This document shows, piece after piece, positions 38,289 to 49,690 of a stretch of 64,000 bases of DNA. The notes below the pieces were generated by a model. That model made no database searches. It saw only the letters and a list, made by a program, of their open reading frames with translations, and was not told the DNA's origin. This DNA comes from Cerrena zonata. Taxonomy: Eukaryota; Basidiomycota; Agaricomycetes; Polyporales; Cerrenaceae. The position numbers and the translations under genes were made by a program. The stretch covers positions 1,612,001 to 1,676,000 of the forward strand of contig JASBNA010000005.1 of NCBI GenBank assembly GCA_038087015.1. The letters run 5' to 3'. The first letter of the stretch is position 1. Every line of letters starts with the position of its first letter.

Positions 38289-39093
38289 TCAATAGTGAAT
38301 GTAAAAATACAATATGAATTTATTTATTAGATACGGACGCATTGGCGATTTACGTGGGTTTGGGATTTCAAGTTGTTCAGCGGATTTAGACTGGCATAAA
38401 TCAGCTCTTACCCGGCTTTGCGAATGAGATATTAGCTCATCTTCAGTCAGATACAGTTCCTCCACAAGCACCTGTCATTATGTTGGCCCAAATTCGGACT
38501 CACCGACCTAGTCGGTGCATCATGATCATCTAGAACAGGTGCGGCTTTACTAGTAGCGGCCTTCAAACAAATCCTAAGTATTCTCCTTGTCGTCTTCGAA
38601 TCGATGTGCTCGTTCTCCACGATTTCCCCGACACTAAACACTTGACCTAGTATGGGAATGCTATCATTGCACATAACCCTTGCAACTTCTTGAGCCGTCC
38701 GTGAACTAGTCCAGTTAGCTGACAGGCAACGCGATGATGGTTCTGCGCATATTTGGGACCCATTAGGGTCTCCCTGCACATGACGGACATCATCTGGTTA
38801 TTAATGGAATCAGAATTTGCCCGGGCCCTGATGACGATGCAAGATGGTTTGTCGGAGGATTCGGTTGACTTTGAATAGGGATACACAAGACTTGATAGAC
38901 ATGATGCCTGGTATGAATGAGTCGGAAGGACCACAAATATGATGGACGAGAATGTTATAGTTATCATTCGGGTATTGGGAATAGGTGAGAATGTTTACGT
39001 CGCAATCACTGGCATGCTCACAGGAATGGTTTCTTCCATACTCGGAGACTGATCATAACAAGAACGCGTAGTATAGCTGACAACAACATCCAT
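38289..39093 (-). pseudogene. segment X, degenerate gene of unknown family (copy 1)
   Basis: A minus-strand gene-like segment lies between repeats A and B; its homologue lies between C and D. Coding blocks shared with copy 2 are SDSINNQMMSVMCRETLMGP and KYAQNHHRVACQ, then in another frame SSRTAQEVARVMCNDSI and IVENEHIDSKTTRRIL, and near the end EELYLTEDELISHSQS. A short interval GTAAGA...GCCAG at about 38392-38411 looks like an intact mini-intron before SKSAEQLEIPNPRKSP. Frames shift at least twice between blocks, so it is probably a pseudogene, or a gene with introns I could not place. I do not recognise the protein. Confidence 0.45.
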
Positions 39094-40360
39094 CGATGCT
39101 CGCGGGAACGAGCGTACCTTTCAATTACGCTCAATTACGAGGACTAGAGGCTCCACTACTTCGCATATATTACGGACTGAGGCTGAGTACTGAGTGCTAT
39201 AATTTTCCGTATACCATGACAAGTCCACCGAAAGCGGTGCTAGAACGACAAGCGCTACGTGCAGCCTTGTTGATAGGCCGACGCATTCCATTTTAGGAAG
39301 GTATGTTGGTTCAACTTTGCTGACACAAGCAGCCAGCCTCCGTCATATAAGACTGCCCGCCCATGAATCCGAACCTCATTCCGCCCTTGAACTCGCCCCG
39401 CCACCACCTCTGTACCCCGCCACCTCTTTATCTGGTTCATCTTTGCTTAGTATGTCATTTCATCTTCTCTCATTCTTTCTCTCGCCGTATTTCATCTCTC
39501 TCTATTAGAGCATCAGTATCGTTCTCAAGCACAAGAGCAACTTCTCTCGTATACTATCCGCCTTCAAACCTCCGCAACCGAACCGCCCGCGTTATCCGAC
39601 CTCCCCTACACTTATAAGTTGCCAGAACACTCACCTTACTCTTCAAACCTCCGCTCTCTTGTTATCTCTCGCCTTTCATACCTTCAATAGCTGCCCGCCC
39701 ATCCTCTCAATACTCCGACTGATCCTCATCCCTCGTTATATACATTCCCGCCCGCCCGTCATATACTTCAACTTCTCTAGATCCTTCATTCACCCACACG
39801 ACTCTCATTCATCTCCCCGCCCGTCCATTGAGTCCCGCCCTCCCTTGTTGTCCATCATTTTCTCCAATCACTCCACTCATTCCTTCACTCGCAGCACCCA
39901 CTCACACCTTGCTCCCCTCACGCTCTTCCCCTCTCCTCCCTGCTCCTACCATCATCTTACCACTTATGTCGTCGCTATCCGCTCTAGTATTCATCCTTTC
40001 ACATCACTGCCTGCCGACTATCGCTTACTCCCCCCTCACATTCACCTCATACCGCCCTGCACCTCACCCTCCGTCTACACCACCTTATTCATCCCTCATC
40101 CCTCATCCCTCATCCCTCATCCCTCATCCCCCATCCCTCATCCCTCACCCCTCATCCCTCATATCCTCTTGTATCTCCTACTCCTACACTTGCATTCCTA
40201 TCATCTCACGCCCTCCTCCTCTACCTGCTCGCTCACATCCACATCATCTTATCCCGCTCCATCCACTTCTTACCTCTCATTCCCCTACCCTTTCCTCACG
40301 TCCCATGCTCTATCATATCCACACTCTACTCCTCATGCATTCCCTTCCTACCTCTCATCT

Positions 40361-40513
40361 TCCCCTTCCCCTTCCCCTTCCCCTTCCCCTTCCCCTTCCC
40401 CTTCCCCTTCCCCTTCCCCTTCCCCTTCCCCTTCCCCTTCCCCTTCCCCTTCCCCTTCCCCTTCCCCTTCCCCTTCCCCTTCCCCTTCCCCTTCCCCTTC
40501 CCCTTCCCCTTCC
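40361..40513 (+). repeat. hexanucleotide microsatellite (TTCCCC)n, about 25 units
   Basis: An almost perfect CCCCTT/AAGGGG array of about 150 bases lies inside repeat copy B and is absent from copies A, C, D and E. On the minus strand it reads GGGGAA, with G-runs suited to G-quadruplex formation. Confidence 0.95.
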
Positions 40514-40723
40514 ACTCATCCACTCCTTCATTCCTCACCTACTTATCCCTCTCCTATTTCTTCGATACATTATTCCCCATCTTCCTCACTCCCATCCCTC
40601 GCACACCTCTCATACTCACTCGTTCATCCCTCTTAATTCCCACTTCATATCTCCCATCCCAGCTCGCCTCATCCCTATTCCTCATTTCTTCGCACACCCC
40701 ACTCACACTCCATTTTTCCCTTT

Positions 40724-40774
40724 CCCGAGGAGGGCAGTTTACCTGTCCTGGTCTACCTTTCCGTGGTCCTCGGG
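40724..40774 (+). ncRNA. candidate structured RNA module B-I
   Basis: CCCGAGGA and TCCTCGGG form the outer stem. GGGCAG-TTTAC-CTGTCC is the inner hairpin. ACC-TTTCCGT-GGT is the second hairpin. Confidence 0.45.
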
Positions 40775-40995
40775 ATAAGTAATCCCTAGCTTCAAGACAG
40801 TCGACTGTGACTTGCAGGAGATGAAACTAAACGACCAAACCTCCAGCTTCGAGCGTAGCCCCTACTAATCCGCTGGTCTTCCCTGTGTCTACCTTTCCGC
40901 GGTCCTCAGGATAAGTAGCCTTCAGCTTCAAGATGGCCAACATGACCTGCTAGGGGTGAAACCAAACGATTAAACCTCAAGCCTTTCAAGGTTTT

Positions 40996-41444
40996 AGGAT
41001 ACTCACCTTTTTTCTTCTCTTCTCTTTGCTTGACGGGTTCGGCACGAGCTTCAAGTCAGCTTACAATACTAGACGGTGTAACGGTAGTAAGTATAATGTC
41101 CGTCTCAAAGTGTGTTGTAAACGGAAGAAGTCTAGTAATTTGCCTTGAACGTTTCGACGTCAACATCCTAGGTCCCTAAATAGATTCTGTCTGTACTCAA
41201 TACTATACCTTTGTCCGAACACAAATATCTTCTAAATCATGCAGGCTGATGCAGCGGATGAAACTAAGACGGACCGATCAGTCAACGACTTAACAAACGA
41301 AGAAAGTCTATTCGATTGATTAGTGATTTATATCAACACTCACCATTACCTCATGCTCACACTTCGTAAGAATCGTCACAGCAAACGGTAGAGTCCAAAA
41401 TCCAAAAAGAGTACTGCACCAATATTAGCGATACAATATGCCGA
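40996..41444. other. intergenic between repeat B and USO1
   Basis: About 450 bases hold the 3' flank of USO1. No gene, repeat or motif was recognised. Confidence 0.5.
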
Positions 41445-44400
41445 CTACTCTTCATCGTCCTCCTCATCCTCATCCTCACTAACATCCATCCCGGCTTCTC
41501 TCATCCTCTGTTTATCCTTTTTCCTCTTCACATTCATTTCGTCCAAAAGCACGAACAGATCTTCCTGTTCCTTCTCCATATCTTTCCTACGATCATCAGC
41601 GACCTCGAACGCCTCTCTCATTGCCTTGAGATCGGATTGGAGTTCTTCGAGACGTGAGGCAGTGGCGGACGCCGAGGAAGCTTGCAGCGCTGCCAGTTGA
41701 TTTCGGAGAGCAAGGATTTCGTCGGATTGTTGAGAGATGACAGTTCGAAGGGATGTGACAAGCATTTCTGTTTCGGCATTTTGACCTATAAGGGCGATAA
41801 GTGTGGGAACGGTAAGTGAATAGTTTATATAAACGTACTCGCTGTCGGCGGAGCCTCGTTAGGGTCTACCGCAACACCCTTCACAACAGTGTCTATAAAG
41901 AATATGATCAGTATACGTTTTAGAACGAGCATCAAAGAAACCCACAATAATTCGATTTCCAGAAATCAACAAATGCCCAATCGAACCAAATTTCTGCTTC
42001 CCTATCTTTCTCTGACTCCTGCAGCGCACCTTGCGCCGCCGCAGCACCAGGAGCACCGGCATGACCATGCTGCCCAGGAATGTTAGGCAACGAAGTCGCT
42101 TGGTTTGGATACGACAAGACGAGGGTATCAGGACCGATAGCTTTGAATCTATCATCATCACGCAGACGGGTAATCCGGCCAATAAGGGTATCGATGCCTA
42201 GACGGGTGAGAATTGGGTGGATCGTTGCACTAGGAATTTGAGGGTAAAACTTCAGTATAGAAAACTTACGCTAGAGGAGGAAGAGATACACACCGAGTAA
42301 TTTCTCCTGGCTCCCGGTTAAATTCATAGCAAATTCCAAGTAAAAGCGCGCATAGTCCTGGAATAACAGGATCCGAGTCGGCCATTTGGTTTATTGGCTC
42401 TACCAACTATGTCGCTCTCATCAGTATTCCTTTAAACCAGCTATCCACCAAAATGCAACTTACCATTCCCAAACCACCCGTTTGTAAGAAATCCTTTACA
42501 CTCCCCGGATCATCCCACAGCCATTGCACGAGCAACGACAAATACCCCACAATCAACCTATCCCATTCTCTCACTTCCAAATCACTCGTGTCCGCCCTCA
42601 CTCTCGACAAGAACGCCAAACTCAGATGCTCGCTCAAGATTTGCAACAAACTCTGCAACTCGTCATCATCATCTTCCGGTTCTGGTGGTGGAGGCACGGG
42701 AGAGGCTGGCGCAGGACCACCATCTGCTGGGACGAAGAAATCTCCGGGCTGAGCGGAGGGTGGAGGATTGGTGGAAGGGACGATTTGGCGTGCGAGGATC
42801 TTTGCGCGCGGCGAGTAACGGAGGAGGTGAGAGAAGAGGAGGCAGGAGAAGTGGGTAGACGTTACTGTGCCGATGGCAAGAGGGGATGTTGGTGGGGCCG
42901 TCAAAGCATGGAGGAGGGGAGTTATCGGAGGTGGAGTGTTAGTGCCTAAGTAGAGTAAATAATCATATGCAGATTTTTTGAGATGAAAAATCATCACCTT
43001 CAGCTGGTAGCATCGCTCGTACGATTGCTTCCCGGATCTCGTCTTTCGAAACGAAATTCTGAGAGTTGCATTATTTTAGATGTCTCAGTGGCAAAGGTTA
43101 TCTGAAATTCACCTGAATGACGCCGAGAGCCGCAGCTCTCAGTTCCATGCCATCTTTTGATCGTTTCTCTCCGAACAGACCGTTATATTCCCCGTGCAGA
43201 ACCAACTCGACGAGAGCATCCAAAGCACTTGCTGGTTCGAGACGGTCCCATTCTTCGTCGTTGGTCCCTGGAACCGGCATGTATGGTGTCACGACAAGTG
43301 AAGGAAGTGGGATACCGAGATTCGTGGGGAGTAAGCGGAGAGCCTAGAAATGAGTACTATTATTATTTACGATTTCGTGAGAGTGTGTAAATATTAACTT
43401 GTGTTTTTAAGAATGTCGGTGCGTTACTCGCAAGTCCAATTTCGACGAGACATCTGCTGAACGTCCTAATCTCATCGAGCTATATTTGGAAAGAGCTAAA
43501 TATAGGTCAGAAAGAATACGAAGAGCGTCTTACACTTCCGCCTTTGCTATTCACGAGCATTCCAACAATGCCAACTACAAGGCTGGCATTTGCAGGTTTA
43601 TGCGGTGAGTCCCAGAATTGCAGTGCAAAGTCTTGAGGTACGGGTTGATCAGGTTTCAGAGTTGGAGGGAAAAGTAGGAGCGCGGGGAGCATAGGCGGAA
43701 GCATGGTTTCTCGGAAGTAACTCTTGAATACGATTAACTCATTTCATTAACGTTAAGGAAGTAGTGTACATACTTGATTTGAACTATTGAATCGTAGCAA
43801 AGCATCAACACATGCGAGTGCGTCATGTACGACGAGACCACCGTCAAGCCCGCGTTCTGCTCTGACGATCCCGAATAACCTTTCGAAGGCGCCCTCAAAG
43901 GCAAGTACTTTCTGGATATCAGGGCTCTGATGTACCAAGGTTTGAAGCATGATCAAAGCCTCTATACAAAAGCTATAGTTAGACGAGGAGGTACAGTATA
44001 TAGCTAGTATACATTGTAATGAGCTTACCGTCCCGAATTCGTTCTCGTTTCTCTTCAAGCACTGCAATAATGGCCGTGGCCCCCACAGGTGCTTTAAGGA
44101 AGTAGCTCTGAATAACTTGTCGTCGGTTGGGGAGAAGTATCATAAGCAATTCAAGGACACCAAGGCGCAGCAGATACGATTCATGAGCCAGAAGCGCAAA
44201 CATCTTGTGAGTGACGCGTTCGTCCGCCAGTAGAACATCAGTATGCTTGAAACCAAGTTCCTTGTTCACATTCGGTGGTATATGCGGGTGTCCCTGTCCA
44301 CGACCGCCCTCTACTTCTTCATTAACGTTGCACAGCACGTATAAAGTCTCCAGGACTGCCTTTCCAATGTCCTCATCCAGGTCGGCGTCGTTTATCAGTA

Positions 44401-44611
44401 CGTCGACCAGACCCGGCAGAGCTTGTTGTCCGACTTCGGCCTTCCAGTCTCTCGAAAGACCCTTCAGAGTAAGTACAGTGGATCGTCTGTCTGAGATTTG
44501 AGTTGCTTGAGATAGTCGGTCACTCAACCGAGTGATGGTTTCCGCCGGAGATTGGGGAGTCCCTGTAGGCCCACGGAGAGCAACATTGAGTTGCGAAAAT
44601 ATTGAGTCCAT
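41445..44611 (-). CDS. USO1: vesicle-tethering protein USO1/p115
   Basis: This golgin tethers COPII vesicles to the cis-Golgi with Rab1/Ypt1 and SNAREs. The start at 44611 gives MDSIFSQLNVALRGPTGTPQ. The N-terminal armadillo-type head follows: ETITRLSDRLSQATQISDRR, LLRLGVLELLMILLPNRRQV, YFLKAPVGATAIIAVLEEKR. The second conserved head block is present: MADSDPVIPGLCALLLGICY, then FNREPGEITR|ATIHPILTRL and GIDTLIGRI. After that comes a short coiled coil (LRTVISQQSDEILALRNQLA) and the acidic C-terminus (EDEDEEDDEE) that binds GM130/SNARE partners in animals. The coiled coil is much shorter than that of yeast Uso1, nearer to p115. About ten introns; frames remain open, so the gene is intact despite being enclosed by inverted repeats. 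Confidence 0.92.
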
Positions 44612-44869
44612 AGATACTTTCTAGTGTAGAGTGAACCAATACTAGAGCTGTTGACCCAGCGTTATGATGGTGGTATTACGGTCAACGTGAATGTCGCAAA
44701 GAACACGTCCTTATGGGCGTCTGTTCCTAGTATTAAACGTGCCACTCACGGTGCCACAAGACAAGATCATCTTCTAACTTTAACGTTTAACCATCATATC
44801 CCGACCTCGTAAGTACAAAGATTACCTTCACTCTGACAATGCAATTGATACCTCTCGGGTCTATGCAGG

Positions 44870-46543
44870 ATGCTTCCTATACCCGTAAACAGAAAGGATG
44901 AGCAGGCCCGGAGGGAGATCGAAAATGAAATCGATCAGCTCTTTCAGGCCGTGGTCGAGCTTCGACATCGTCTCAATTTTCTCGTTCCTATCAATCATTT
45001 GCCTCCGGAGCTGCTTCTAGAAATATTTCTATTTTTTGAAGATGGGTCAGGACGATCGTCCGGCATAAAGTCGAAATTGACCTGGATCGCTGTCTGTCGC
45101 TATTGGCGCGAGATCGCTTTGGAGACGCCTCGATTTTGGGCTACAGTCAACTTGGACCGTCATGTATTCGCCAGAAACCGTTGCATGGTTCTGGCGAGAC
45201 CATTACCACTACGTCTCTTGGCCAGCCGATGGTGTCTCGACCAGAATATACTATTTGACACCATGATTTCCAACATGGAACCTATAAACTCGATCGACTT
45301 CGACTTTCCACATCGTAGTTACCCCTCCTATGCGAAACTGGATACGATCCGACCTGCCATTCTCCCGCTGAGATCTGTTCGTATCGCAAATAATAATGAC
45401 TTGCTGGAAGACTTTCCGAGCATACTGAAGAAGTGCACATTACCAGCAATTCAGGATTTGGAACTAACAGGATCTATTAGCAAGCTACCACCGTGTCTGC
45501 TAGGTCCTACTCTAATCCACTTGAAGCTCTTAATGCCGAGTCTGTTCACCGATCCGGTCCAGTTCACTCGTTGCCTGTCTCAAATGTCACAACTAGAGTC
45601 TTTGCATATACAAGAGGTGTCGTTCCGGAAAGGGCCAATTGACCAGGTCCCAATCAAATTGAAAAAGAAAGTGACCTTGCCAAGCCTGCGTCAATTGTGT
45701 CTCAAGCCGCCGAGTGGAGAAACAGAAGAAGATTACATCCTTTTACTTGGAACCTTGGAAATGCCCATCGTGGCACGGCTCCACCTCAAATTTGCATCTG
45801 TCCCGGTCCAGCACCTTCCCGAGCTTCTGCGCGTCATGCTACGGGCTCTGCGTCACCTCACATTTCGAAGTTTATCGCTTTGTGCTGCGAATAGTGCATT
45901 TAAAATCGGGCTATTCAAAAACACACGCCACCCTAGTACCATGGACAGCATGGATTGCACGCCTCCCATTGACATACGCTTACCCAACTCTTCACGATGT
46001 CAAAGGATCATGTGGGATTCATTCCTACACATCATCCACTTGGATCGTATTCAGACCATTCACCTTGAAGATCTAGATGCTGACAAAAAGTTCACGGACG
46101 ACCGGAGACGTCTCCTCCGCACATGCCACCACTTGAAAGTTCTGAGCGTAGTAGGCGAAACTGGTCCAGAAGTGATCAATTTGTTACATGGGGCCGAACT
46201 GACGAATATGGTGGACGGCGATACAGTTTCTCAAATGATCGTACCCGAGCTGAAAACTATTCATCTCACGGGTGTGACTTGGCGGAGTCGGCAGCATGAG
46301 GAGACGGTTACTGACGACTCGGAGAGAGGCGAACTCGTGACAGACCTCGTGCGTGTATTGCAGGCACGAAGGACGGCTGGATGTCCTATAAAGAAAGTGG
46401 TAATTAAATGGGGTATTCTGCTTTATATAACCGACGTCGATCTAATTCAAGAGGAAGGGGTAGTAGTCGAGAGGGATGATTATATTGTGGATCCTAATAA
46501 TGAGGATGCATATCTAAACTATGAAGGTGGATACGAGTATTAG
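44870..46543 (+). CDS. F-box-like domain protein, intronless
   Basis: This is a single open frame of 557 residues, unusual among its intron-rich neighbours but common for the large Agaricomycete F-box family. Residues 1-40 are charged and probably coiled coil (RREIENEIDQLFQAVVELRH). The F-box-like motif follows: INHLPPELLLEIFLFFEDG and LTWIAVCRYWREIALETPRF, which would bind Skp1 in an SCF ubiquitin ligase. The remainder carries irregular leucine-rich strands (LPAIQDLELTGSISKLPPCL) that would select the substrate, which is unknown. The start was chosen as the first ATG of the open frame. The acidic C-terminus ends near DDYIVDPNNEDAYL. It sits between USO1 and repeat copy C. Confidence 0.88.
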   Translation: MLPIPVNRKDEQARREIENEIDQLFQAVVELRHRLNFLVPINHLPPELLLEIFLFFEDGSGRSSGIKSKLTWIAVCRYWREIALETPRFWATVNLDRHVFARNRCMVLARPLPLRLLASRWCLDQNILFDTMISNMEPINSIDFDFPHRSYPSYAKLDTIRPAILPLRSVRIANNNDLLEDFPSILKKCTLPAIQDLELTGSISKLPPCLLGPTLIHLKLLMPSLFTDPVQFTRCLSQMSQLESLHIQEVSFRKGPIDQVPIKLKKKVTLPSLRQLCLKPPSGETEEDYILLLGTLEMPIVARLHLKFASVPVQHLPELLRVMLRALRHLTFRSLSLCAANSAFKIGLFKNTRHPSTMDSMDCTPPIDIRLPNSSRCQRIMWDSFLHIIHLDRIQTIHLEDLDADKKFTDDRRRLLRTCHHLKVLSVVGETGPEVINLLHGAELTNMVDGDTVSQMIVPELKTIHLTGVTWRSRQHEETVTDDSERGELVTDLVRVLQARRTAGCPIKKVVIKWGILLYITDVDLIQEEGVVVERDDYIVDPNNEDAYLNYEGGYEY

Positions 46544-46818
46544 AGTTTTTTTTGCAGACCACAAATAAGAAGCTAAGTACATGGCTTGAATGTATTCTCT
46601 ATTCCGGCAATAAACCGTTATTGGCCATTCCATTACAAACCTGAGTGTCGTGTTCAATCTCGTTGATTCGTATTCAAGAACTTCGCTAGAACATAGCTGT
46701 CCCTTCCTGCGGTCGACCGTAATTGTTCGGGCAATCGTTCTTGTTCTTACCTTTACCTGCTTCCGTTGTATTTGAAGTTCGCGCCGTTGGTATCGTCGCA
46801 CAAAGCGAGGAGTACTTA

Positions 46819-46871
46819 TCCCAGGGACCGCGGGAAGGTCGGCGCCGGGAATCCTCCATGCTTTCTCCGGG
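46819..46871 (-). ncRNA. candidate structured RNA module C-III (diverged)
   Basis: This is the most diverged module: TCCCGG faces CTGGGA, still six pairs with one wobble. The inner stem is weak. ACC-TTCCCGC-GGT replaces the usual hairpin loop. Confidence 0.3.
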
Positions 46872-46992
46872 AACCTTTAAAGAAAGTGAGTATCCCAAAA
46901 TCCTGCCAATAATCTTGAAAGGATTGAGGTTTGGTCATTTGGTTTCACCCCCAGCAGGCTAGGTCGCCGTCTTGAAGCCGAAGGCTACTTAT

Positions 46993-47045
46993 CCCGAGGA
47001 CCGCGGAAAGGTAGACTCAGGACAACTTGCCATGCCCCCCTCGGG
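46993..47045 (-). ncRNA. candidate structured RNA module C-II
   Basis: Outer stem CCCGAGG with CCTCGGG. Inner stem GGGCA with TGTCC closes a longer loop. The ACC-TTTCCGC-GGT hairpin is kept. An intron-like CTTTACAG precedes the module. Confidence 0.45.
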
Positions 47046-47162
47046 AACCTGTAAAGAGGGCTAGCGGGTGAGTAGGGTCTATACTCGGAGCTGGAGGTTT
47101 GGTCATTTAGTTTCATCCCCTGCAAGTCACAGTCGACTGTCTTGAAGCTGGAGAGTACTTAT

Positions 47163-47213
47163 CCCGAGGACCGCGGAAAGGTAGACCAGGACAGGTGAGC
47201 TGCCCTCCTCGGG
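47163..47213 (-). ncRNA. candidate structured RNA module C-I
   Basis: The same fold as the other type I modules: CCCGAGGA with TCCTCGGG, GGGCAG-CTCAC-CTGTCC, and ACC-TTTCCGC-GGT. Confidence 0.45.
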
Positions 47214-48757
47214 AGAGGGAAAGGAAGGGTGAGTGGAGTGTGGAGTGCGGATGAGGATGAGGACGGATGAGGGAAAATAAGAAATGAGGTGAGGGGGATG
47301 AGTGGGTGAAGGTGTAAGAGATGGGTGAGAAGCGAATGGAGCGATAATAAGACGAGCGGGGAAGACGGGGGGAAGATGGGGGACGAGCAATGGAAGGGGT
47401 GGCAGAGGTAGAGATAGAGGTAGAGGGATGAGCGGCTGAGGAATGGAGGGGTGGAATGATGAATGGAATAAGGGGATGTGGGAGGTCATTGTGAGGTAGG
47501 GGGGATAGGAAGAGCGAGAAGGTGAGAAGTGAGAAGGTGAGTATGTGTGGAGAAGAGGTGGAATAAATGAGGGGTGGAATGCACGAGGGGGAGTAGATAT
47601 ACGGGTGTGTAGAGTGAGGCAGGGATAGGTAATGGGAAGTGAGGGTAATGGTGCGGGATAAATGAAATGAGTGAAGAGGGAAGGAGGATGGGGAGGATGG
47701 GGATGCAAGGGGTGAGATGAGAGAGGATGCATGGGTATGAGTAGGAGATGTGAGAGGAAAGGACGAGGGATAAGGAAGCAGTGTGAGAAAGAGGAGAATG
47801 GGTAGGTATGAGAGGTGCGTGAGGGATGTGAAGGTGGGAGTGAGTGATGGTAGGTGGAAATGATGTGAGGGTAAGAATGGTCGAACGGACAGTGGCGGGG
47901 TCAGTGGTAATGGTGTCGTTGGAATGTGAGGAGGGAAGACGAGGAGGGAGGGGAAGGAAGGATAAGAGAGAGTGCTGTGAGTGGGTGAAGGGATAGTATA
48001 ACGCGATGAGGAATAGAGGGGGTGAGAGTCAAAGCACGAGCGGGGAGACGAGCGACGAGAGTCGGAGTAGTGAATGCAAGTTCTGGAAAAGTTGAAGTGT
48101 TTGGAAAGTAAGCAAGGATATATACACCGAGTGAGGTAGAGGAGTGTGTGGGTGGGTTGAGAGGATGGGCGTGCAGATATTGAAGACTTGACAAGCGATA
48201 GAGATCAATAGTGCGAAAGTTTGAAGAGTAAGGTGAGTGTTCTGGCAGCTTATAAGTGTAGGGGAGGTCGGATAACGCGGGCGGGTCGGCTGCGCGCGGA
48301 TAGTAAACGAGAGAAGTTGATCTTGTATTTTCGAACGATACTGATGCTATAATAGAGAGAGATGAAATACGGCGAGAGAAAGAATGAGAGAAAATGAAAT
48401 GACATACCAAGCAAAAATGAGCCAGATAAAGAGGCGACAGGGTACAGAAGTGGTGGCGGGACGAGTTCAAGGGCGGAATGAGGTTCGGATTCACAGGCGG
48501 GCAGCTTTATAGGACGGAAGTTGACTGCTTGTGTCAGCAAAGTTGAACCAGCATACCTTCCTAAAACGGAATGCGTCAGCCTATCAACAAGGCTGCACGT
48601 GGCGCTTATCGTTCTAGCACCGTTTTTGGTGGACTCGTTATGGTATACGGAAAATTATGGCATTCAGCCTCAATCCGTAATAGATGTGAAGTTGGTGAAG
48701 CCTCTAGTCCTTGTAATAAAGCGTAACTGAAAGGCAAGCCCGTTCCCGCGAGCATAG

Positions 48758-49616
48758 ATGGATGCTGATGTCAACTATACTACACGTTCTTGCTATGATC
48801 AGTTTCCGAGTCATGGATGGAACCATTCCTATGAGTATCATGGCCAGTGATTACGACGTAAATATTCTCACCTATCCTCACCAGCCGAGCGATAGCTACA
48901 ACATTCTCGTGTATCATATCCGTGGTCTTTCTGGCTCCTCAATACCAGGCATTGTGTCCATCAAGCCCTGCGTATCCCCGTTCAATGTTGACCGAATTTT
49001 CCGACAAACCATCTTACATCGTCATCGGGGTAAAGTCTGATTCCATTAATGACCAGATGATGACCGTCATGTGCAGTGAGAACCTAATAGGTCCCAAATA
49101 TGCGCAGAACCATCATCGCATTATCTGTCAGAAGGGGATTAAGATAGTAGTAACTGGACTAGTTCACGGACGGCTCAAGAAGTTGCAAGGGTTATGTGCA
49201 ATGATAGCATTCTCATACTAGGTCAAGTGTTTAGTGTCGAGGAAATCGTGGAGAACGAGCACATCGATCGGAAGACGACAAGGAGAATACTTGGAATTTG
49301 TTTGAAGGCCGCTACTAGTAAAGTCGCATCTGTTCTGGATAATTGTGATGCACTGGCTAGGTCGGTGAGTCCGAATTTGGGTCAAAATAATGACAGGTGC
49401 TGGTTCCGGAGGAACTGTATCTGACTGAAGATGAGCTAACATCTTACTCACAAAACCGGGTATGAGCTGATTTATGCCATTCCAAATCCACTGAACAACT
49501 CGAAATTCCAAATGCATGTAAATCGCCAATGCGTCCGTATTCAATAAATAAATTCATATTATATTTTTACATTCACTATCGACTACACGGGCTTCAGAAG
49601 AAAGTTTTTGGGACAT
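48758..49616 (+). pseudogene. segment X', degenerate gene of unknown family (copy 2)
   Basis: This is the inverted homologue of the segment at 38289-39093. Shared blocks are DSINDQMMTVMCSENLIGPK and YAQNHHRIICQ, SSRTAQEVARVMCNDSI, VENEHIDRKTTRRILGICLK and EELYLTEDELTSYSQ. The mini-intron acceptor CCAG of copy 1 is CCAT here, so it could not splice, and the unspliced frame meets a TGA. An insertion of about 17 bases relative to copy 1 follows IICQ. The first half (MDADVNYTTRSCYDQFPSHG) is in a different frame from the second. I read it as a pseudogene. Family unknown. Confidence 0.45.
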
Positions 49617-49690
49617 AATTACAAGGGACAAGTGTAAGCACCTTTGATCCTAACATTGACGTTGCGTATGTCTGTTGTGTTTGTGCAATT

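Larger units (their letters stand above)
39246..40995 (+). repeat. interspersed repeat copy B (pyrimidine-rich element, 3' truncated)
   Basis: The same 5' block as copy A begins near 39250 (AAGCGCTACGTGCAGCC and on to TTTTAGGAAG|GTATGT). The second intron-like interval ends in TATTAGAG instead of TATTATAG, so its acceptor seems damaged. The pyrimidine-rich body includes a long CCCCTT array. The 3' end has module I and a module II that lost its first half; module III is absent. Similarity ends near 40995. Confidence 0.8.
46765..48609 (-). repeat. interspersed repeat copy C (pyrimidine-rich element, minus strand)
   Basis: Its 5' end is at about 48609 and reads on the minus strand as in copies A and B. 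The second intron-like interval is intact (GTATGT to TATTATAG). The minus strand is pyrimidine-rich across about 47.2-48.2 kb, where the plus strand is purine-rich. The 3' end has all three modules. It corresponds in position to copy B within the inverted unit. Confidence 0.8.

Noticed and set aside
39659..40778. Overlapping plus-strand ORFs of more than 300 codons (Ser/Pro/Leu-rich)
   Set aside because: All three frames stay open because the strand is almost only C and T, and they include the CCCCTT array. Frames are not conserved among the five copies.
36232..40995. A standard LTR retrotransposon
   Set aside because: The direct repeats lack TG...CA ends that I can see, the interior is about 1 kb, and no gag, protease, integrase or reverse transcriptase is present.
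47127..48494. Minus-strand ORFs of about 200 codons in copy C
   Set aside because: Composition-driven frames of the repeat body, not genes.
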